46,028 nt of DNA from a virus, in IMG/VR virus record IMGVR_UViG_3300041409_000292, positions 1 to 46,028 of that record, one strand, 5' to 3'. Both the position numbers and the translations under genes were made by a program. Of the stretch, positions 37,029 to 42,936 are shown piece by piece (positions within the stretch are counted from its first letter, which is position 1; each line of letters starts with the position of its first letter). The notes below the pieces were generated by a model. It was not told where the DNA came from. It made no database searches and worked only from the letters and a program-made list of their open reading frames with translations.

Positions 37029-37391
37029 TTACTCGGCGTCGCCAGTCTTCCGTTTTTTTGCCCCCCGCGTGCGCCGCCGGACGGGAATTCCGGCCGCCCG
37101 GCACGCCGAGTAAATCTCGCTCACCCGCTGTTTCGTGACCGCGTGCCGGGCGGCGATCGATGTCAGCGTCTCGCCGCCGGCGCAAAGTGCCGCGATTATC
37201 TGGTACGTGGCCGGCGCGGTCGTTTGGGTCTCGGCCGCGGGAAGGGTCACCCCGTTCTCGCGGCACGCCGCCCACGCCCGCCCCCGCGAGACGCCGAATT
37301 TCGCGGCGGCCTCCGCGGTCGTCGCCCCCGCCGCCACGAACGCGGCGATCTCCTTCCGCCGCGCCGCCCGCTCCGCGTAACTGAGTGGCAT
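37029..37391 (-). CDS. Double helix-turn-helix DNA-binding protein
   Basis: A 120-residue protein from the ATG at 37391. Two helix-turn-helix units are visible: AAFVAAGATTAEAAAKFGVS near residues 14-40 and LTSIAARHAVTKQRVSEIYS near 75-105, each resembling the HTH of resolvases. The C-terminus is very basic (RRRTRGAKKRKTG). The longer open frame up to 37589 is rejected as overlapping another gene. It is probably a regulator or an element-specific DNA-bending protein. Confidence 0.72.
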   Translation of the reverse strand: MPLSYAERAARRKEIAAFVAAGATTAEAAAKFGVSRGRAWAACRENGVTLPAAETQTTAPATYQIIAALCAGGETLTSIAARHAVTKQRVSEIYSACRAAGIPVRRRTRGAKKRKTGDAE

Positions 37392-37402
37392 CGGTCGTCT
37401 CG

Positions 37403-37861
37403 CTAAATGTGGATGCGGGTCGCGGCAACTGACCGACCCCACCGCCCGCCGCTCGACTTGCGGTAGTGGATCACGTCCGTCTTCCGCGTCGTCTTGCTGG
37501 CGAGCAGGCCGCTCGCGGTCAGGCTGTCGTCGGTGTACACGACCACCAGTACCGCCCCGCCCGCTTCCGGCGTCAGGAGACGCTCGCACGTCCGGGCCGC
37601 TGGACCCTTCGCCGCCTTCGCCCGGTCCAGGGTCCAGATTTCGGCGGCCGTCACGTTCGCCGCGAGCAGGGCGGCGGTGATGGCGTCGATCCGCGACTGG
37701 CGGGCGATCTGTTCGGCCGCGGCCAGGGCGTCGGCATACTCGGCACCGGCGTCGGCCGCGGCGTCGGCCAGCACCAGTTGGGCTGTCCGGTCGGTGTGGT
37801 CGGCGATCACGGCGGCGGTCAGGGCGGTCGTCTCGGGGGTCGTCGGGAGTTGCGCGGTCAT
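37403..37861 (-). CDS. Hypothetical Ala-rich protein with diverged TIGR02996-like start
   Basis: A 152-residue protein. ATG 37861 is favoured over the in-frame ATG at 37867 because GAGAGGG would touch the latter. The N-terminal stretch IADHTDRTAQLVLADAAADA has the spacing of the TIGR02996 module but lacks the WLDE core. A long Ala-rich helix follows. The C-terminal VVVYTDDSLTASG, then ASKTTRKTDVIHYRKSSG is strand-rich and basic. It is directly under the promoter with paired GTGGCCAC sites. Confidence 0.6.
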   Translation of the reverse strand: MTAQLPTTPETTALTAAVIADHTDRTAQLVLADAAADAGAEYADALAAAEQIARQSRIDAITAALLAANVTAAEIWTLDRAKAAKGPAARTCERLLTPEAGGAVLVVVYTDDSLTASGLLASKTTRKTDVIHYRKSSGGRWGRSVAATRIHI

Positions 37862-37915
37862 CGTCATCCCTCTCGCGTCATCGCGTCGCGGAAGTCGCTC
37901 GCGTCTGACACGGGT

Positions 37916-37958
37916 AGTATCGCTTTTGTGGCCACGAATGTCAATAGATTGTGGCCAC
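37916..37958 (-). promoter_or_regulatory. Promoter with two GTGGCCAC operators, minus strand
   Basis: On the minus strand, TTGACA (37939-37944) and GATACT (37916-37921) are exactly 17 bases apart. Two copies of TGTGGCCACGAAT with palindromic core GTGGCCAC lie at 37928-37935 (inside the spacer) and 37951-37958 (just upstream of -35), 23 bp apart. This is a textbook repressor-over-promoter layout. Confidence 0.78.
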
Positions 37959-38011
37959 GAATTGCGAGATTGTGGAAAGTCGTGCGGATCGCCTGGGGGA
38001 CCGCGGACGTG

Positions 38012-38042
38012 CGAACGAAACGGCCCGGCGCGAACCGGGCCG
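38012..38042 (-). terminator. Intrinsic terminator, minus strand
   Basis: On the minus strand CGGCCCGG pairs with CCGGGCCG (38035-38042 with 38021-38028) around 6 bases, followed by TTTCGTTC. It closes the operon 39317 to 38052, 9 bases after its last stop. Confidence 0.75.
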
Positions 38043-38051
38043 AGGGCGGGG

Positions 38052-38690
38052 TCAGACGGACTTCGCCCAGGCGATCGCGGCGGCGGACAGGGCGTCGAGG
38101 GCGGCGTCGCTGGTCGGGAGGCACACGAACCGCTGTTCGGCTTTGGCCGTGTTGCGGGGGTCGGCCCGCATCAAGTCAATCAACTCCGCCGGCACCACGT
38201 CCCCGCCCTCGTGCCGGCGGCGGCGGTCGGGCGGCATCCACCACTGGAAACCGCGATAGTAGCCGCCGGCGCTCGGTACCCGGTCCGTCAGCCGCACGAC
38301 CTCGACCGGGTGCGCCCGCACGACCGCCGGGCCGTGGGCCTGCCACGCGGCGAGGGGGCAGCGGACCTCGGCGGCGAACCCGCGATCGAACGACCACAGT
38401 TGGTCCGTCGTGCCGAACAGGTCGTACGGCCCCCAGAGAATCCGTCGAGCCAGTCGCGAGCCGGCCGGGCACCCCTGGATAATCTTGATCGACCGCTCGA
38501 TTGCGTCGCCGTCCCACGCTTTCGTGGCGCGGGTCGTGACCATGTGCCGAATCCACCACGCCCGCAGTGACAGTTCCTCGCCGCCCTGCTCGTCGAGCCA
38601 GTCGGCGAACGCCAACCGAACCGTGTCGTCGGCGGGGTCGCGGAGGATCGCGGCGAGAAGGCCGGCACCGTCGGTTGTGGTCGCGGTCAC
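38052..38690 (-). CDS. TIGR02996-domain protein
   Basis: A 212-residue protein. GTG 38690 has GAGGTG 5 bases upstream; the longer frame is rejected. Residues about 10-35 (AAILRDPADDTVRLAFADW, then LDEQG) are a clear TIGR02996 module. The rest includes a Trp-rich part (GGYYRGFQWWMPPDRRRR) and resembles Gemmata proteins of unknown function that follow this module. Its presence on a phage suggests capture from the host. Confidence 0.8.
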   Translation of the reverse strand: MTATTTDGAGLLAAILRDPADDTVRLAFADWLDEQGGEELSLRAWWIRHMVTTRATKAWDGDAIERSIKIIQGCPAGSRLARRILWGPYDLFGTTDQLWSFDRGFAAEVRCPLAAWQAHGPAVVRAHPVEVVRLTDRVPSAGGYYRGFQWWMPPDRRRRHEGGDVVPAELIDLMRADPRNTAKAEQRFVCLPTSDAALDALSAAAIAWAKSV

Positions 38691-38721
38691 GTCGCACCTC
38701 GTTTCGCCCGCCGGGGCGGGG

Positions 38722-39099
38722 TCAGGCGGCTTGCTGGGCGGCGGGGTCGCCGACGGGAAGGTCTTTAGGCCAGTGGCCGTATGTCGCGAGGTAGTTTCTG
38801 AGCGCAGCTTCGACCACCGCCCGGATGGTGGTTTCATTCGCCGCAACGTAGTCGTCGATCGCCGGGCTCATCGTCTTGATCCGCTCCACATCTTCGGCGG
38901 ACAAGCGGAACCACTCGCCGTGCGCGTGCTTAGCCGCGAACCTCCGATGCAACGCCTTCTCTAGCTGAAACATCCTGATCCACGAAACCTGAACGAGAAG
39001 CTTCGCGCGAAGCGTCTTCGCCCGCTTCGTCGGGTTGCGGCTTGCGCCGATCTTGAACAGGCCGTTGCGTTCGAGGACGTAGATGTAGCCGTGGCTCAC
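38722..39099 (-). CDS. T5orf172/GIY-YIG-like nuclease-fold protein
   Basis: A 125-residue protein. GYIYVLERNGLFKIGAS (4-20) gives the two GIY-YIG-type strands. Arg near 26, Glu47 in QLEKALHRRF, and GEWFRLS (61-67) match the T5orf172/MUG113 group, often found in phages. A C-terminal helix of about 40 residues follows. Its GTG start overlaps the stop of an upstream ribbon-helix-helix gene by 4 bases. Nuclease activity is possible but not established for this group. Confidence 0.75.
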   Translation of the reverse strand: MSHGYIYVLERNGLFKIGASRNPTKRAKTLRAKLLVQVSWIRMFQLEKALHRRFAAKHAHGEWFRLSAEDVERIKTMSPAIDDYVAANETTIRAVVEAALRNYLATYGHWPKDLPVGDPAAQQAA

Positions 39100-39317
39100 T
39101 TCTTACCCCCCTTCGGCTTCGGTGGCGGGGTCTCGTCCTCGTCGTCGGGAACCCACTCGCGAGCGAGTTTGAGTTGCTCGGCACAGTTCTCCGCGACGAG
39201 CCTCTCGAACAGCGCCTGCGGCGAAAGCCCCTCAATCGTGGCGTGGGCGACGAAGGCGCGTTTGATCGCCTCGTCGGTGTCGATCGTGATTCGTGTTCGT
39301 GCCATGACCGCTGGCAT
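39096..39317 (-). CDS. Ribbon-helix-helix protein
   Basis: A 73-residue protein. ATG 39317 is chosen for the AGGACGG before it; ATG 39305 (MARTRITIDTD) is the alternative core start. RTRITIDTDEAIKRAFVAHA is a typical ribbon-helix-helix opening; the C-terminus is acidic, then Pro/Lys-rich. It is first in an operon with the T5orf172 protein and may control its own promoter at 39368-39395. Confidence 0.75.
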   Translation of the reverse strand: MPAVMARTRITIDTDEAIKRAFVAHATIEGLSPQALFERLVAENCAEQLKLAREWVPDDEDETPPPKPKGGKK

Positions 39318-39367
39318 AATCACCGTCCTGTCGGGCGTCCCGTGGATTCCCTCGTAGCCGTATCGAC

Positions 39368-39395
39368 AGTATACCCCAGCCGCTTTATCTGACAA
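39368..39395 (-). promoter_or_regulatory. Promoter, minus strand
   Basis: On the minus strand TTGTCA (39390-39395) and TATACT (39368-39373) are 16 bases apart. It points at the RHH/T5orf172/TIGR02996 operon. The plus-strand promoter lies 20 bases to the right, making a divergent control region. Confidence 0.7.
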
Positions 39396-39414
39396 AATCT
39401 TTTTGGTTTAGTAG

Positions 39415-39454
39415 TTGACATTGGTGACATTGTCGCCGATACTACCATTGTCAC
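39415..39454 (+). promoter_or_regulatory. Early promoter with dyad, plus strand
   Basis: TTGACA (39415-39420) is 17 bases from GATACT (39438-39443), the same pair and spacing as the promoter at 37916. GGTGACA (39423-39429) and TGTCAC (39449-39454) form half-sites on either side of the -10. It drives the small-gene operon from 39488. Confidence 0.72.
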
Positions 39455-39487
39455 AACGCCAACCCCACCCCGACCGGAGCCGACGAG

Positions 39488-39679
39488 ATGCGGGCGTACA
39501 AGTCGATTTACGATCTGCCCCAAGATGTCTGCACGCTGGTGGCGAAGGGGTGGTTCGCGGTGGTCGAAGGGACGACGGTGCTGGCCGTGTTCCCCGGTCA
39601 GTCCGCCGCCGAAGACCACTTGGAGTACGAGCGGCGTGAGGGCCGCGACGCGGTCATGATCCCCGCCACCCACGCTTGA
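39488..39679 (+). CDS. Small hypothetical protein
   Basis: A 63-residue protein with GACCGGAG before ATG 39488. It is a compact alpha/beta sequence (GWFAVVEGTTVLAVFPGQSA, then DHLEYERREG). It is first in an operon of ten small genes and so probably expressed early. No family is recognised. Confidence 0.7.
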   Translation: MRAYKSIYDLPQDVCTLVAKGWFAVVEGTTVLAVFPGQSAAEDHLEYERREGRDAVMIPATHA

Positions 39680-39722
39680 GAATCCTCACCCCCACCCGCG
39701 CCGCCAAGTAGGAGCCGAGACG

Positions 39723-40046
39723 ATGCCGCATACGCCGGGGCCGTGGCGAATCACCACGACCAACAAGCAGTTCTCCAACAGCGTCGAGGGGTACTCGGGC
39801 CGCAAGTCGCACTCTGGCGACGACGGCTTCCGCACGGTCGCCACCTTCCAGGATTGCGGCCCCTCGCGGCTGGACGATGAGTCGGATGCAAACATGCTGG
39901 CGAACGGGCGGCTGATAGCCGCTGCGCCGGATCTTCTGGAAGCGTGCGAGGAGATGCTCCGCGCGTCGTTTGCCAGCGACCCGGCGGACATTAAGTCGGC
40001 GAGGAAGAAGGCCAACGACGCCGTCGCCAAAACCAAAGGAGCCTGA
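39723..40046 (+). CDS. Small phage protein, HTPGPW family
   Basis: A 107-residue protein with TAGGAG upstream. HTPGPWRI at the N-terminus and ANGRLIAAAPDLLEACEEML in the C-terminal helix identify a widespread phage family of unknown function. A shorter relative is at 8665. The C-terminus is Lys/Ala-rich. Confidence 0.75.
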   Translation: MPHTPGPWRITTTNKQFSNSVEGYSGRKSHSGDDGFRTVATFQDCGPSRLDDESDANMLANGRLIAAAPDLLEACEEMLRASFASDPADIKSARKKANDAVAKTKGA

Positions 40047-40048
40047 CC

Positions 40049-40261
40049 ATGCCCGAGGTCCCGCCCAGCTGCTCACTCCTGGTCGCGGCCGAGACCGCAG
40101 CCGCCATGCTCCGCGCACGGGCGCTCTGCCCGTCGTTTGGCCCGTGGCGTCAACTGTCCGCCGACGAGCTGCGGACCCTCGAAGCCATCGACGCGTTCGG
40201 CCGGTCGATGCGGCCCGACGTGCTGCCGGTGGCGGTCGGCGACTGCGACGACGCGGCTTAG
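40049..40261 (+). CDS. Small hypothetical protein
   Basis: A 70-residue protein 2 bases after the previous stop, with AAAGGAG before its ATG. It is helical (LSADELRTLEAIDAFGRSM) and ends acidic (GDCDDAA). It is part of the small-gene operon. The function is unknown. Confidence 0.65.
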   Translation: MPEVPPSCSLLVAAETAAAMLRARALCPSFGPWRQLSADELRTLEAIDAFGRSMRPDVLPVAVGDCDDAA

Positions 40262-40287
40262 TCCCCTTCCCCTTTCGGAGCGACACC

Positions 40288-40521
40288 GTGACACCGCTCG
40301 AACGCAACGCTCTGTCGTCGCTGACGCTGACCGCCGAAGAGGTGGCGGGGATCTACGCGATTTATCCGCCCCCGCTCGCGGACACGTCGCGGCTCGTCTC
40401 CGTGATTCGCCGCCTGTGCGAGTCACACGAGCGGCTGCGGGCCGAGTTGCAGGGCGCGACGATCCTGCTGGACGAGGACGCGAGGGAGCGCGAGAAGACA
40501 ACCCAGGAGACGCGACCGTGA
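40288..40521 (+). CDS. Small hypothetical protein
   Basis: A 77-residue protein. GTG 40288 follows TCGGAG at 8 bases; the longer upstream frame belongs to other genes. It has the LTAEEVAGIYAIYPPPLADT segment, then a helical charged C-terminus likely to be a coiled coil. It overlaps the next gene by 4 bases. Confidence 0.65.
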   Translation: MTPLERNALSSLTLTAEEVAGIYAIYPPPLADTSRLVSVIRRLCESHERLRAELQGATILLDEDAREREKTTQETRP

Positions 40522-40724
40522 CGCAGACGACGTGCCCGCTGTGCTCCCGCGCCGTCGCCCTGGACGCCGCCGGCAAGCTGGCAACCCACACCCACACGCC
40601 GATGCTGCGCGAGAAGTGCGGCGGGTCCGGGCTGACGCTGGGCGAGGCGGCTCGGGCCGCGGCCGACGTCGCCGCGAAGCTGCGGGCGATCCGGAAACCG
40701 AACACCAACGGAGGCACGATGTGA
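40518..40724 (+). CDS. Small zinc-binding protein
   Basis: A 68-residue protein from the GTG at 40518. CPLC (residues 6-9) and HTHTP further on suggest a Cys2-His2 zinc site. It ends in a basic helix (AAKLRAIRKPN). It is coupled to both neighbours by overlapping starts and stops. Confidence 0.65.
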   Translation: MTQTTCPLCSRAVALDAAGKLATHTHTPMLREKCGGSGLTLGEAARAAADVAAKLRAIRKPNTNGGTM

Positions 40725-41017
40725 GGTATCAGCGACACGTTCCGGCGTTCGAATCCGCGAGCAAACTCGGGTTCGCGTACCTGTTCGACGGCCGGTTCAC
40801 GGTGGACGTGTATAGCCACGTCCCCGGCGTCACGGACGAAGAGGTGATCGCGCTCGCCCACCGGCTCGCGGCGAATGAGAAGCTACTCGCGGCGTGCGAA
40901 CTGTGGGACAAGGGGTTCGTCGAGGGCGAGCAGTTCACCCCGGAACAGTTCCGGGTGTGGGTCAACAACAACCGCCGCGCGGCCCGCGAAGCGATCGCCG
41001 CCACCAAACCCACCTAG
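40721..41017 (+). CDS. Small hypothetical protein
   Basis: A 98-residue protein from the GTG at 40721 (4-base overlap with the previous stop). Strands (FAYLFDGRFTVDVYSHVPG) are followed by helices (VIALAHRLAANEKLLAACE). It has no recognised family and ends in a basic helix. Confidence 0.65.
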   Translation: MRYQRHVPAFESASKLGFAYLFDGRFTVDVYSHVPGVTDEEVIALAHRLAANEKLLAACELWDKGFVEGEQFTPEQFRVWVNNNRRAAREAIAATKPT

Positions 41018-41039
41018 CCCCCAACCCGGAAGGACTCCC

Positions 41040-41165
41040 ATGCCCGCCGACAAGCGCCCCCAAGCGAAGCGCCGCCGCGAGTGGCGCGACCCCCGCCCGG
41101 CGAAGAGCGCGAAGTACCCGCGCCCCGCGAAGGGGCACACCGCCAAGTACACGACGAGGAAGTGA
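41040..41165 (+). CDS. Very basic 41-residue protein
   Basis: ATG 41040 has GGAAGGA 6 bases before it. Nearly 40 percent of residues are Lys or Arg (MPADKRPQAKRRREWRD, then TTRK), with Pro/Ala. It probably binds nucleic acid or protein surfaces as an extended peptide. Its stop shares a base with the next ATG. Confidence 0.6.
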   Translation: MPADKRPQAKRRREWRDPRPAKSAKYPRPAKGHTAKYTTRK

Positions 41166-41500
41166 TGCCGAAAGAGAAGTTGAAGCGAGACCTGTACGAG
41201 AAGTGCTGGGGCTGCGACGGCACGCGGAAGCTCACCAAGCCCGTCCACATCGACGAGACGCGGACGAGGCACCGCAACGCCCAGCCCGGCGAAGAGTGCC
41301 CGCTCTGCGAGGACGGGTACTGCAAGATCGGCGTGAGCGTCGGGCAGATGGAGCGACTCGTCGAGAAGGCCCAACGGGTGCCGGAGATGCTCGCGGCGCT
41401 CGAAGGCGTTGTGCGCGTCGCCGACCGGGCGACGGTGGAGTTCGACGCCGCCCGCGCCGCGATCGCCAAAGCGAGGGGAGAGCCATGCCCGCCGACGTGA
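41165..41500 (+). CDS. Zinc-finger protein (DnaJ-like knuckles)
   Basis: A 111-residue protein. CWGCDGTRK near residue 14 and CPLCEDGYCKIG near residue 45 form CxxC pairs like DnaJ-type zinc knuckles. The C-terminal half is one long helix. It overlaps the next gene by 16 bases. Confidence 0.7.
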   Translation: MPKEKLKRDLYEKCWGCDGTRKLTKPVHIDETRTRHRNAQPGEECPLCEDGYCKIGVSVGQMERLVEKAQRVPEMLAALEGVVRVADRATVEFDAARAAIAKARGEPCPPT

Positions 41501-41664
41501 CCACCTGCCCCCGGTGCCGCGGGGCGGCCGCGATCGTGTGGTACAACGCGGTCACCGGCCGGCACGAGGACTGGCCGTGTATTTTGTGCGAGTGGGAAGC
41601 GTTCGACGCGCGGGAAGCGGCCGAGGGGCTGACGCCGAAGGCAAGCGAGGAGCCGAGGCGATGA
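41485..41664 (+). CDS. Small zinc-ribbon protein
   Basis: A 59-residue protein. CPRC (8-11) and CILC (32-35) make a four-Cys ribbon. ATG 41485 lies behind GAGGGGAG and inside the end of the previous gene. It overlaps the next gene by 4 bases. Confidence 0.7.
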   Translation: MPADVTTCPRCRGAAAIVWYNAVTGRHEDWPCILCEWEAFDAREAAEGLTPKASEEPRR

Positions 41665-41927
41665 TCGTGAACCCGCCGACATCGCCCGACGACCTCGCCG
41701 GCGACCCGGAGTGCCGGCAACTGGTGGACGATCTGCGCGACGCGCACGAACTGGCGAAGCGGCTTTGGGCGCGGGCTGCCGCGGACGGCGCTTGCACCTC
41801 GACAGTCGGCATCCTGCGAACGATCGCCCGCGAGATCGGCGGAGCGATGTTTACCGCCGAATTGAATATCGAAGTGCTCGACAAAAGCCGCTTCGAGTCG
41901 GACACACCGGACGCACCGCACAGGTAA
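41661..41927 (+). CDS. Small hypothetical protein
   Basis: An 88-residue helical, acidic protein (LVDDLRDAHELAKRLWARAA). It is the last of the ten small genes, followed by hairpins before the convergent lipoprotein gene. The function is unknown. Confidence 0.65.
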   Translation: MIVNPPTSPDDLAGDPECRQLVDDLRDAHELAKRLWARAAADGACTSTVGILRTIAREIGGAMFTAELNIEVLDKSRFESDTPDAPHR

Positions 41928-41967
41928 GGACGCCCACCGGTGCAGCGGCGCACGGACGCTGCCGCGA

Positions 41968-42061
41968 CACCCCGCCTTTACGCAAGGGATGCGTGGGGGC
42001 GGGGGTGATACACAGAGGCCACGCTCGTCGCGTGGGGTGCGCAGGCCCCGGCGGGCCGGGG
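41968..42061. terminator. Hairpins between convergent genes
   Basis: CACCCCGCC (41968-41976) pairs with GGCGGGGGTG (41998-42007, one bulged G) and encloses ACGCA/TGCGT. A second hairpin, CCCCGG/CCGGGG, is at 42046-42061. They fill the 143-base gap between a plus-strand and a minus-strand gene and probably stop both transcripts. Confidence 0.55.
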
Positions 42062-42070
42062 ACGCCGGGG

Positions 42071-42598
42071 TTACTTCGTTGCAATGTACGGCGAGTACAT
42101 GAACAGCACGTCGCCGTAGTTGGTGCGGCGCGAAAACTGAATGGCCGGCTCCCCGTCCGCGATCCGCACCTTGTACACGTCCGCCGTCGAGGCGTCGCCC
42201 TCGACGGCGCGGCCGAGCACCTTCAGCTTGATCCCGGTGTTCAGTCGAAAGAACCGGCGGCGCGTTTCCATTGCCGCGATCCCGGCCGGGTCGTTGAGTC
42301 GCATCGCTTCCTTGACCTCGGCGAAGTCTTCGGCCGACGCCACGCCCCACGGCTGACTCTTCGCGTCCACTTCGCACGTTACCGCGTCGTCGCCCGGAGA
42401 CAGTCGGGGCTTGCGCGGCTCGACCAGGGGAGTGGGTTCGGCCGCGACCGCCGGTGGTGCCGTAACGGCAGGAACTGGCGCGGGCTTCACTTCGACTGCG
42501 ACCCGCGGGGCAACTGGCCGCGCCGGAGTTGCCACACCGTTCATTGACGGCTCGCACCCGGCACACAACAGCACCAACAGGAGCGATCTTCGTGACAT
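42071..42598 (-). CDS. Putative lipoprotein, lysogenic cargo candidate
   Basis: A 175-residue protein from the ATG at 42598 with GGAG 8 bases upstream. MSRRSLLLVLLCAGC is a lipoprotein signal with Cys15, though Cys at -3 is not the usual Leu. A Pro/Val/Ala-rich linker (about 20-75) leads to a globular part (DVYKVRIADGEPAIQFSRRT). It stands alone on the minus strand next to the integrase, the usual place for genes expressed in the lysogen, such as superinfection exclusion. The role is inferred only from position and export. Confidence 0.65.
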   Translation of the reverse strand: MSRRSLLLVLLCAGCEPSMNGVATPARPVAPRVAVEVKPAPVPAVTAPPAVAAEPTPLVEPRKPRLSPGDDAVTCEVDAKSQPWGVASAEDFAEVKEAMRLNDPAGIAAMETRRRFFRLNTGIKLKVLGRAVEGDASTADVYKVRIADGEPAIQFSRRTNYGDVLFMYSPYIATK

Positions 42599-42936
42599 AG
42601 CGGCGACTCCGGGGAAGGGAATGTGGCACCGTGTAACGTACACGGGTCATGAGTTGTGACTCGATTTTTCAAGTGATTCAGCCGACGGAAGTTGCCCATC
42701 CGTGATTTTGCCGAACGCCACCGAACGCCAGAATTCCAAGCGTTTCGCGCGAAATACGCCCCCGTCCCGCGTTGCATCGGGTACATGGGCATTGGAGTTG
42801 ACGCCGCACGACTGCCGCCGCAATCGCCACGCCCGTAACGATTTGTGCCGCGCATCCTCTGCTTGCTTATCGCTCGCGCGGTGTAGTAGACACGTTCGTG
42901 TCATGAGTTCGCCGCGCCGGTGCCGATACCGGGGGC
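42599..42936. other. 338-base spacer before the integrase; attP candidate
   Basis: No gene is seen. It is less GC-rich than its surroundings. It holds the dyad CGTGTA-ACG-TACACG (42630-42644) and the dyad GACACG-TT-CGTGTC (42889-42902), each followed at once by GTCATGAGTT (42646-42655, 42900-42909). A possible TTGACG -35 box is at 42798. Attachment sites usually lie beside the integrase, and the repeats may be integrase or excisionase arm sites. Confidence 0.5.
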
